NCBI GenBank assembly: GCA_963920665.1
Contig: OY987271.1
Coordinates: forward strand, 13,643,350-13,707,349
Direction of reading: 5' to 3'
DNA from: Straminergon stramineum
Lineage: Eukaryota; Streptophyta; Bryopsida; Hypnales; Calliergonaceae
Length of the DNA stretch: 64,000 nucleotides
Shown here: in pieces, positions 24,901 through 35,600 of the stretch
Layout: every line of letters starts with the position of its first letter
Position numbering within the stretch: the first letter of the stretch is position 1
Position numbers and translations under genes: made by a program
Notes under the pieces: model-generated
Databases searched by the model: none
Seen by the model: only the letters and a program-made list of their open reading frames with translations
Told to the model about the DNA's origin: nothing

Positions 24901-25911
24901 GTCACACAAGGTGCAAGATAACTTGTTTTTTTTCACTTTTAACACAATTATCTTGCAACAACTTAGTGAAAGTTTTTGAAATTTCTTCAACACATTTTCA
25001 AGCTAGTTTAGTGTAACATTCTTTGGTCAAATATGCAAAAAATAACTAATTTTTTTCTCTTTGCCATAGAAATGGCAATTTTGAATGGCTTTTGATGAAA
25101 AAAGGCCTCAAGACTTTAGAAATTAAGAAACATCACGACATACTATCCTTACACACCCCATCAGTCTAATTACTATAAACAAGAACACCTATTACCAAAA
25201 CTACATTAATATGTCCTAATAGTGAGGTGAATACCAATGTCATCTACAAAATGAGTAATGTTGCAAAAATTTGTTTTTGAGTAATTTAGTACATTGCAAT
25301 ATTATTTCAACCCACATTAATTCAAATAGTGTGATTTTGGTAAATTAAGGTTACATGCACTATTACTTAGGACAAGAAATCAATGTAGTCTCCAACTCCA
25401 ATCCATGTCATTGCACAATGCATGGTTCTCATAGGTTTTTATGTACTTCAAAAATTGCCATATCTAATTGAAAAATTGGATATTTTTTCAACAAATTTTG
25501 GGCATGTGGTAAAAGTAACATACTTGTATAAAGTGCTTTTTCAATTTTTAAAAAACGATTAAAATTTTTTAAATGAAATTTATTAGTATATTTTTTAATA
25601 TCAATTTTTTTATTTTAGAATGATTTGATAAAAAATTTAATGTAATTATTATTTTTATTAAGTGAAATATTATTGACTAACAAAGGATACTAAATAATTT
25701 TATTTTTATAATTCACTTCCTAAATCTCCTATAAAAGATCATGAAATTATATATAAATATGCTATATACTTTTCAAGTCCAACATAAGTTTTTGGAGATT
25801 TTTGGAGTAAATTATAAAAAAAGAAACTATTTAATTAGGATCGTATATTACTTAGTAATATTCCATTCAAAGAAATTTTAGAATTTGTAAATTCTGACTA
25901 CAAAATTACAA
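21991..25911. other. Spacer, GC-richer at left, AT-rich at right
   Basis: Positions 22060-22900 are less AT-rich and carry ORFs such as 22065-22427, but with no recognisable domain or splice structure. A TGTTTG simple repeat sits near 22003 and an (AGCT)n run near 22512. From 23000 on the sequence is AT-rich with nothing identified. Confidence 0.35.
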
Positions 25912-26655
25912 AAATAGGGTGATTGCAAGAAAGACTAGTACTATTTTGTGTCACACTTCGAATGATGGAGTTGTTATGTGCTATAACTTTTGAAGTATGA
26001 ACCCAATTAACTTTAAATTTTTTATTGGATATGGAAAACTTGATAGTAATTAGATCCTTTATTTTTCAGAAATTTTCAAAAATCAATATATAATTAAATT
26101 TTAATTTAGCTAATTTGTCACATTTTGCGGTTTAGGGGTGTTTAGTACCGGGGAGTACCCAAAATTGATGATATAGAGATGAAATTTCTGTAGTCTATTC
26201 CCACACTAGTCACGCATGTGCCTACCAAAGATCACTTAAAAAAACATTATTTTCTGTCATGTACATTCATGGAAATAGGGCTCCCTTTTGCGTACAATTT
26301 TGAACATTGAAAATGGTTTCAAGATCATTCTTTTGGTGAAATCTCTTCACCAGGAAGTCTTCCCAAATGGAATTTTTTTAGTTTCTTCGAAAATTGTTTT
26401 TCCTATATTTTACAAATTAAAATGTGAAAGTACCTATTTTCATGAGATTTTGCACTTTTCTAGTTCTCCTACTTAGAGAATTTTTCTATGCTTTTCCTTC
26501 CTCGGGTACCTTCTTCTTAAAGTTGTATACATTAAACATATTTTTTCCATATTTTATAAATTGTTTTTCTAATTATACAATACTCCTGAAAAAAACATGA
26601 GTACTGTGGGAAATGCTACAAAACCCGAACGGTCTTTCTTGCAATGACCCAAATA
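25912..26655. mobile_element. DNA element with 5-bp AAATA duplication, copy B
   Basis: Body 25917-26650. Left end GGGTGATTGCAAGAAAGACT; inverted right end GGGTCATTGCAAGAAAGACC. AAATA flanks it at 25912-25916 and 26651-26655. It is the inverse of copy A (17294-18635) without the nested TTAA element. No coding region; the AT-rich frames inside are chance. Confidence 0.87.
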
Positions 26656-29376
26656 ATTCTCAATCCTCTTATTCAAGAATCAAGAAATAAATTTACTTGT
26701 ATTAATATTTTTTTTAACTAATAAATTTGATTCATTTTTAAAAAATTGGTTGAAAATTCTTGAAAAATCAATTTATAAAAGTTTGCTATTTCTACCACAA
26801 CATGTTCAAATTTTGTTGGAAATCTCTAATTCCCAAATTAATTATTTAATTATAGTAATTTTTATAAGTGCACAAAACACAATGAGAGCTACTAAATCCT
26901 TGGTCTATTCTACCCATTCATTTTTATTTCCATCCAAAAATAGGGGCCAACATTCCATATTTCCATCGCTTAGCTACACTCTTCATTCTATTTAGTGTGG
27001 TCCACTCCCAAAAGATACCATTACAATATTTGTGGTAATTTTGTTTAGTGTTTCTCTCATAATTTAAGGAATTCACCCTATTCATTGATTGAGTTTTTCT
27101 TTTTTCTTTGAATAGTGCTACAATTACATATGTAGTGTGGTCTTTGCCAATTATGATGACTCTTTGCAATGTATGGGTTCACAATCTTGGGGTGAAGTAC
27201 AATCTAGTACAATAATTGATGATAAAAGCTCTACTTGGTGTGCCCCATGTTTGTAGTATGAGTTTCAACACTACTTGAGAACCAACACTAAATAGAATGA
27301 AGAATGTAGCTTCATTCATTCATAGCCACCGCATGTTACCTTCGCTCCAACTCCAGCAGCAGCTGCAAGAATTCCTCACCCCGGATAACTGTAATTCCGG
27401 AACCAAACCGACTAGTCCTGTGGTAGGAGTCCTGACACGAAGCCGGATCGAACCAGAGATGTCTCAAAGTACAACGGACTCAAAAGGTAAGAATAAATAG
27501 CTTAACCGTTAGAATGGTAGTAGCAAGCTACCTTGATGACCAACCCTTTCAGTTCCCCAGATGCACAGTTTAGCTCGCAAGACATTGATTGTTGATTCAT
27601 CGAACAGCATGCCATTCCATTCCCCTATCCATTCCCAATTTTCTAGCTTTTTTCCTTTCCAGTTCCTGCCTCGATAGTTGTACTATCAAGTCAAAGATTA
27701 TTGATCAATACCATTATTCGAACGGCATTCTCAAGTGCATCCACATAAGTGAGCTAGAAACTTAGAGCCAGTTGCCAACAGACAGTCCATCTTCGAGACC
27801 CCATCTCGATCCGGGACCCCACCTAGCTCCAGGAACCTCAGCTAGCAAGCAACGGTGACATGATCGATGGATGTTGTAAATCTTATCCAATTATTCTGCC
27901 CTATTGATCGATTACAGTCCAGTTTTTGCCTAGCATCACATGGCTGGGATATTCTAGATTTGGACTTACTAGCTACTCCGGCTGGTCGGACTTGAATGGA
28001 GGTCTACCAATTCAAGCTAGTAAGTTAATTGTGCAAGTTGCGTCTCGGATGCCACGAATCGTTGTCGTCTCAACCTTGTGAGCGCGCACTTGCGGTTGCA
28101 GTTGCACTTGGCTTTGCTTTGGAAGCTAGCTAATTAAGCATTCCTTTGTTTGTTTTTTGCAGTGGGTCCCGATCGAGCTGGTCGGCAAGCTGGAGCTTTA
28201 GTACGGGAAGGTCGTCTCATGAGTACCTTTACTCTTCGTACTGGCGGGGTGAGGGGCTAGCTGGAACTGAGGCATAAATGGAGCCGCATGGAAATGCGCT
28301 TCTGGTTTTGGCTCCTAAGACTTCACTTTCTCTCTTTTTCTCACTTGGTCTCTTGGTCTCTAAGTTGCTCTCTTTCTCCAAAACGGTAGTGACTGACTGT
28401 ACGTCCTGGACTGGCCGGACTCGATCGATGGGTGTCCTCCAGATTCAACAGATCGGCCCCAAGAACCCCACTGGTTGATCTTCCGGATTCTTGTAACCCC
28501 CCGACGTTAAACGAGTAAAGGATGAAGTGTACCACACGCCACTAGCGAAATTGGCACACCGTCACGGCCTCCGTCGCCCTTGTCAAGCTTGTGGCCGGCT
28601 CGGCCATAACTTGCCTGCCTCCCAGTGTGAGCCTCCTTGTGGAATCGATCTCGTCTATTTGGTGTAAGGAATGCTAGCTACAACAGTGCTCGCCCGGTGT
28701 TCAAGCTGTATGTAATTGCCAGCCTAGATCAGGAGCAAGCTTATTTGCAAGTGTGTTCGTTCCTTCCGGCCTGTGACTCCAGTGGGGTTACGTGAAAGCT
28801 AGCATGCAACAAGCAGTGGCAGAGATCTGTTGAATCCTGGAGGTTTAGGGACTATCTAGTGCGTTGGATTCTGGTGGTAGCTAGCTGCTCTGGGATCAAT
28901 CTTTCTCGCCAAGAGTTGAGGGTTGATCGAAGGGTATAACTTACAGTTGTGTGAGACTGAATTACCGACTGGAAGGAGCTCTAAGGTGACGACGGCACCA
29001 GTTGAGGTCTGGTTTGCAACATTGGAGTTCTAGCGTGGCAAGCTGTAGGTCCGGTTTGATATCATTCTAGGGTTCAAACTGACGGCGAAAGATAGGCGGC
29101 TGGTGAGATGCACCGATCCTGGTGTTGAAGATTTGGGAGTAAGAGACAGTTGGAATAGGAAAACTCCCGTATGGACGCCGGTTAAGATATCGATCTGGTT
29201 GGGGTTCGAATTGAAACGATCAACTGGGTTTTCAGGAAGGTAAATTGCAAGTAAGGGTATGTGATTAGGAAGTGTGGAGACGCCGTGATGAGACCGCTGA
29301 AGTTAGAGAGGGAGGAAAGGGAAGAACCGAGAGCTGGATTCAAGTTGCAGCTGCATCAGGGGTTGTACTGAGGATC
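26656..29376. other. Spacer and 5' flank of the MYB gene
   Basis: From about 27,300 the base composition becomes balanced, marking gene space. A CT-rich patch lies at 28,325-28,380. On the minus strand a GGTTCGATCCGG block near 27,440 resembles a Pol III B box, but no tRNA or SINE body could be built. No TATA box was convincingly placed. The frame upstream of the MYB start codon is open to 29,272 but has no ATG, so it is likely 5' untranslated. Confidence 0.4.
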
Positions 29377-32300
29377 ATGGGCCGCCACTCGTGTTGTCAC
29401 AAACAAAAGCTGAAGAAAGGGCTGTGGTCGCCCGAGGAGGATGAGAAGCTGGTGCGCTATATTACCAAGCACGGCCATGGCTGTTGGAGCGCTGTCCCCA
29501 AGCAAGCAGGTGCGTGCTCCACTCCTAACACTGTCCACTTCCTTCTTCACTAGCTCCTCCTGGTCCCTGACTGTGTGTCCCCATGTCCAACTGCTTAATT
29601 ACTTCACTTGCAAAGTAATGTCTGACTATGCCCATATTGTATAAAGTAGCCTCATCGTCCAGTTCCTTCTCCACTAGCTCCTCCTGCCTCCCGACTGTGT
29701 GTCCGCATGTCAGTCGATCTGCTTAATTACTTTACATTCAGCATATATATGACTATGCTCACATTTCTGTGAAGTAGCTTTATGTTAAGTTCATATTCTA
29801 TTATGTTCATATTCATGCGGTCATCACGTTTTACAAAATACGCTAGTTGTTCCAGACTTGTTCGAATGGCACCTGTTAACAGTCTTGCTTTCAACTGATC
29901 AGTGGCTTCGATGTTAGACTTTGTAACGACAACGTAACCTTGACAGGTTGACTAATCAGGAGTTGCATAATGATGGCTTGGGAAATGATCAGTTCTAACT
30001 TCCACGTTGTAGGAATTGTAGTCTCGAAGTTAGTGATACTACTGATGTAATGACACTGTAGACTTGTAAGGAACGCTAGCTAGCTTGACAGTTTTCATTT
30101 CCCGTTAATACTTAGTCCCTAGCATTTCGAATACTCGGTATCTAAATTAGATTTGTCGATTACGCTGAAAGAAGACGTATTTTGGCACTCTTAGATGAGT
30201 CTTGACGTTGATTGACCATGTTTCCAGCCTTCGTAATCGATTCTATGTAACCCGAAGTCCAATGTAACCACTTTCCGTAGCAAGTTAAGTCCTTCTAAGT
30301 CTTGCTGCACTTAATTAAGTATCGTTGAAGGACTTTGACTCAAGTGAGAAATCATATTGACTTTGATTCCCCTTCTTCTTAAGACTCTGAAGTCGAATTT
30401 AATACTGAGGTCAGTCAGGCCACGAACCGCAAAGTTTGTTTTGTGAGACGGATTTACAGGTTTTGTTAGAATTAGAAACCGTGAACCATGAACTGATCAA
30501 GATTAGCAATACTAACTTCTTTGGTAATAATCAGGTCTGCAAAGGTGTGGAAAGAGCTGCCGGCTCCGGTGGATCAACTACCTGAGACCCGATCTGAAAC
30601 GAGGAGTGTTCTCGGCGGCTGAAGAGAATTTGATCATTGACTTGCATGCGGCTCTTGGTAACAGGTTCTCTCAATCTCAACACATGATCTGCTCTCCATT
30701 TTATAACAAAATTAAATTAAATTTCATCTCTTTCATTTCACTCTTTTCAGGCTATCAGGGCACGTACTGTTCGCTAGCAGCTCCTAACCTCTCAATCTCA
30801 ACTTACTTCACCTCTTTCTTTTGTTTGTTTCCGTGCTATCAATGCACATTCGGTAGTTACTTACATATGCACACGTACTCCTCTCTGGATGAATCGATCT
30901 CATTCAACTTTACACCTCATCTACTTCACATAACAATCATTCTTCATCTAGCTCTTACATTTGTTTGCATTCATGCGCGCTATCAATGCACTGTCAGAAA
31001 CTTACATACACGCCCACTCCTCTCAATCGATCTGAAACCTCATCCACTTATAATTATTCCCCACCTCTTCCTTTTGTTTGGTTTCAGGCGCGCTATCAAT
31101 GCAGCACGTTCAGTACCTATTCGTAACTGCATAGCCCTGCAGGAGTGAAAAAGCTCCAGGTATCATAATGGTTGAAGAATGAATGCTGTAGAATCGAGTA
31201 AGGTCGTCCGGGTGTGCAATGAATCATTGACAAAAGGTATCGAAATGATCTTAACTTATTTGGGGGTTGTGGTATATGTTACAGGTGGTCCCAGATTGCA
31301 ACGCAACTGCCTGGGCGTACAGACAACGAGATCAAAAACGTTTGGAACTCGTGTATCAAGCGGAAGCTCCGTAGCATCGGCATCGACCCTGACACCCACA
31401 GGCTGGTCACTCCCGAGCCTCTTGCCAATCCTTCCCCTGCTGAAAACTCCCTGCATCCTGGCCATGAGTTTCCAGCCTCGTCGTTCATGAGATTTGGTGG
31501 CAGTAGCAGTAGCCATGAGTTCAAAGCGCAGTCTCTCTTCCAATTGCAACCACCAGCCACCGCAATCCCGATGGAGGATGTGATGTACTGCAATCCAACC
31601 AGACCACCAATCCAGCAATCGAGTGTCGACCGAGCTGCTGCTGCAGCAGCAGGCTTTGGGGGGGATTTCCACTGCGCCAGCAGTCGATTGGGAACCGATC
31701 TCAATGGGGATCTCAATCATGGGGAACTCAACCGGGAGCTTCATGGGGAACTTCATGGGGAGAATGGTGGGGAGGGGGGGAGTAGTGGGGAGCACACTTT
31801 GCTGGAGCGTCTCTTGATGAAGAGCCGGCAGTTGTCGAGTCCGAAGGTGTCAGTGAATGCTTTAGATCTGACACCCCATGAATTATCAGGCCCCCCAGCT
31901 GGCAACAAGACTCCCTCGCCCCCTGCTGCCACGACCATGGTGCCCCCGGTGTTCAACCCAGTCTTCTGGCTCCTCCAACCCGGGGGCCCCACGTCCGCCG
32001 CCACGTCACAACCACCACCAAACCGGAACCCGGAGGTGGAAATGCGGTTGGGACCGTTTTTGCCGAGCTCCGAGCGTTTCCAATCGACGGGGTTCATGCA
32101 CGACCGTGGGGATTTGAGCTCCATGATTAGCGTGAATCAGCAAATGCAGCGCGCGACGGATGTCGTGAATGTGGACGTGGACGTGGAGCATGGCCATGAG
32201 GTCGGGCGGTCGTTGATCGGGTGGGAACAACACAATGGTCGGGACGCCAGCAGTAGCAGCACCAGCAACAACAACAGCAACAACAACAGGCCTGGGGAGA

Positions 32301-32641
32301 GGAGGTTGATGATCTCGGCGTCAGCTGATGGTGATCAGCAATCCCCATTTGATATGAAATCATGGCGTGATTTGGAGCAGATGGGGCGCCTTGGACGGCA
32401 TAACCAGAGCCACGACGAAGGGATACCGGTGACCACGAGGAACACGATGATGTTGCCTCAGGAGAGTCGCCATCTGCATTTCAATGGCGGTGGCCCATCG
32501 TCGACGGCACCAAATTGCGAGAATTGGCAAATGCAGGTTCAGGGGGGGGACAATGGACTGTATGGCCACGCCATGGCTGCAGGGGGGCCCTTGTCACAGG
32601 AGCTTCAACGGATGGCTGCTGTTCTCGACCAGATCAATTAG
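29377..32641 (+). CDS. R2R3-MYB transcription factor, three exons
   Basis: Nuclear DNA-binding transcription factor. Exons: 29377-29509 (133 bp), 30535-30664 (130 bp), 31285-32641; the spliced protein is 539 residues. The donors (CAG|GTGCGT; AACAG|GTTCTC) and acceptors (AATCAG; TTACAG) are canonical, and both introns sit at the positions conserved in plant R2R3-MYBs (after residue 44 and inside Arg88). R2 starts [11 protein letters not shown] with tryptophans 17, 37 and 57. R3 has Phe70 in place of the first tryptophan, as is usual, then W89 and W108. The N-terminal GRHSCC and HGHGCWS motifs resemble the MYB61/MYB50/MYB55/MYB86 group. The long C-terminal part is disordered, with a tandem GELH/GEL repeat and an Asn-rich run. 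The start is the first ATG in frame and matches the family. Exact target genes are not inferable. Confidence 0.95.
29533..29783. repeat. Tandem duplication in MYB intron 1
   Basis: Two copies of a unit of about 125 bp (29533 and 29657). Each contains CACTAGCTCCTCCTG, GACTGTGTGTCC, CTGCTTAATTACTT and GACTATGC blocks. The first copy starts 24 bp after the donor site. It lies wholly within the 1025-bp intron. Confidence 0.75.
30665..31140. repeat. Degenerate tandem repeats in MYB intron 2
   Basis: Four diverged units of roughly 110-130 bp. Each starts with CTCTCAATC-type sequence, runs through a pyrimidine-rich tract, and ends in a GCTATCAATGCAC-type block (near 30752, 30835, 30979 and 31091). 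At least two of the pyrimidine tracts end in TTTCAG, mimicking a 3' splice site. The frame of exon 2 stays open across the whole stretch, to a stop at 31146-31148. Confidence 0.65.
31310..31330 (+). promoter_or_regulatory. Possible miR858-type target site
   Basis: The codons for the R3 motif GRTDNEI include TACAGACAACGAG. The block ACAGACAACGA is the part of the MYB target that pairs with the 5' half of plant miR858. The remaining positions match only partly. The site is embedded in conserved coding sequence, so the match may simply reflect protein conservation. Confidence 0.3.
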
Positions 32642-35600
32642 TTACTTAGCTTTTTTTTATTACTCTGCGACTTGGAGTGAGGATTGGTGATTGATTGAAT
32701 TAATTTCCCTCTGAGATCGATGATTTTTGAGTTCTTGGTGACTGTACAATTAAGGGTTGGTATTTCAGTAGTAACTAAGAGGCTTTTTCCGTAGATTGAA
32801 AACATGTAGAGAAAAAACATAGTGAACATCCCCTTCATGTAGGGCAGAGGGACAGGTTGCCGGGCTCCTGAAATAACTCGAAAGGTTGCTGTAATTCAAG
32901 TGTGCTGATGACTTACTTATGTTGTATGTCAACAGCATTGCAGTGACCATGTAAGTTCAATATAAAACCATCACTTTGAGGATCAATCTTTCGTAAATGG
33001 AGTTTAGACTAATTGAATTATGGATTGCTAGCAAGATCAATTAGCTACAAAATTTCAGATTAATTTCTGTTTCAAAACTGGAATTGAAAAAAACTACAGG
33101 AGGAACTAGTTTAGCATCAAATAAGTTAGACTAGAATCCCAAATCTGTAGCTATTTAGAGGGGGCACTGTTGTACTGGACGGTGACTGGACAGTACTGTA
33201 CATTTGCCCAACTTAATCTCTTGAGTTTTGGGGGTATAAGTTATTGATCAACTCAAAGAGGTTTTATTTACTTTTGCTTGTCTTGGGCACTGAGGACATA
33301 TACCCATGTCATCTGCCGAAGTGGATTTCAAATATCTGTGTGCAGACTGTTCAACAGTGTCGGAGATTATTGGAATTTTGGTGTGTCAAAGAATTTAGCA
33401 TGATTTATCTATCCTTGGATCCAACCCACAGACTGTCTGTAAACTCCAATCTCCAGGCCCATCTCTACTATGCGCTGCAGCAAAATTGCTGCAAGGAAGT
33501 TAACTGCAATTTATGTTGAAGAATTGCTCACTAACAGGTTTTATGTTCAGATATTGCCAACCTTATCTCTTTACCAGTGCAGTTTTTACAGTGTGAGGAT
33601 TGCCTGGAAGAAAGCTGAAGAATTGGTTAGGATTAATCATCCTACAACTGGTACAAAACATTCAATTAGGGTTTGAATTGACAGAATAGAACGTAGGAGC
33701 ATGCAATTAGGGTTTTGATGAAAATCTGAGTGAATTAGTTTTGTAGAGTTGTTGCAAGAATTCTTACTGATTTGTGCCCGATTAGGCAGTTCATGGAGAA
33801 CTATGAGTCTCTGAAAAAAGAATATTATAAACTACAAAAAAAAATAATTAAACATTGAATTTGGCTAATTAGAGTTCATGAATCTCAGATAATTTGGAGG
33901 TACAGAGCAAAAGTTATGACCCCCAAATCACTCTCTTTGAGATGTTCAAAGGATAGAAAGTAGGGCATTGCCAAGTGTTTTCGAACAGTCACTCAGTATA
34001 ACATAAATTTGTTTTAGATCAAATTTATGAAATTCAAAGATTCTCCTTCACGTTATACAAGAATTTAAAAGAGATACTTGATGTTTGTAGATTTTTGTTC
34101 TTAACTAAGTGCACAATTTCCATCCAAACACTTACTGATTGGACTCACTACCTGTAGTGAGGATGCTAGAGCTTTCACTTGACCTGCACACCAGTACCAC
34201 CCTTACACTGAAAAAAGGGACACGACAACCAAACTGAATGTGCTCAAATTCAGCGACATATTTGACCAAAGTCATGCTTTCTCAAAGGTGAGCACAGTCA
34301 CCAGTTTTTCAAACAGTTTCAATCAGGCGCGCGTCTTAATCTTGGACAGTCAGCCTTGTCTGTGACCCACGACTGAAAATTAAAGCTCAAAACTTTTTTT
34401 GCCTATAACTTAATGAAAGCAACCTAGATATTTTCAAATTGAATTTTCCAAAAAATAATGAAAATGCAAAAAAAACAAAATGTCACAGCACTCTGACTGA
34501 CAGACACCATGACTCATCGAAACATATAATAATATTCGTTATGTGCTGTCTGGTGTTTCCACTGGACCCCAGGCGGGGAGGCTCGTACAAAGTGCACACA
34601 CTGACTGTCACATTGTTCTCAAGTATAGAGACTGATGCAGGATGCATTGCAGACTCCTTCACGCTCCCCGCTTTGTCTTATTACTGCGCTGCTGCTGCTG
34701 CACGAACCCCAACTGTACTGGAAGAGAAAGAGAGAGAGAGAGGGAGAGGCCAGCGGCGATTCTAGATCTTTGGCAAGTTTCTTCATCATGGCCACTGGCA
34801 CGAATTGACCATGATACTACTGTAGGTCTTTTGGAATATCTTGCCCCCAATTTACGGCTTCTTGGAAGCACTCAGATTTTTTTTGGCTTGGCTTGGACAA
34901 CCCGGGTCACACTGATTGTGCACATCTCACATCAACTCCACAGGGCTGCTGTCAGAGACATGCACGGTTGGTGTTCTAACTTGAGAAAACACATTAGTTA
35001 GTAGATTGACGAAAATTTTGTAGAAAAATTGAAGCAGGACTTAGTCACATTGTCCCAGTTCGTAGATTTCAGGATCATGCAAAATTTTTGGATTTTGGAG
35101 CAGATTTAATTAGGGTTCCACGAAAGTGCTCAGGAGTTCTGACCCTTGCAAAATGGCCAATTCAAATGAATGCACTGATTTATGGTAACCTAGTGCATCA
35201 AACTGTGTTAAAATTGTAAAATTTTGCACTGATTTATGGCAAGATAAAAGTGTGTCAAACTTGTTGAGATTGCAAAGTTTCAAGAGACTGGCACTCAAGC
35301 CTCAAACCTCAGACGTATACCAGTCCTAGTTTCTAGAGCTTTGAGCATTTGAACGTCACAATTTTGGTGCTCTGAAGCAGAGGATACTGATGAAATTTGA
35401 ACAGTGTTAATAGGGTTTAAATGTTTACGTAGGGGAGTGAGAATTTGCATGATGATAGTTACAAGGGGCCACCACAAGTCGCCTGCGATCTCCATGTGAT
35501 TATCGACATCCTGGAGGAGCACATGATCGCACCGTCCAAGCCTTGTTGCAATCCTCATGAAAGCTCAGGGGTTTATGAATTTTGGTGGCAGGGCTTGAAT

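Noticed and set aside
27360..27520. Possible tRNA or SINE on the minus strand (GGTTCGATCCGG)
   Set aside because: Only the B-box-like block is visible. No cloverleaf, A box at suitable distance or target duplication was found.
29272..29376. N-terminal extension of the MYB frame
   Set aside because: The frame is open but has no ATG. The family starts at MGRHSCC, so this is likely 5' untranslated.
31256..31795. Minus-strand ORFs opposite MYB exon 3
   Set aside because: Shadows of a GC-rich coding exon; no recognisable domain.
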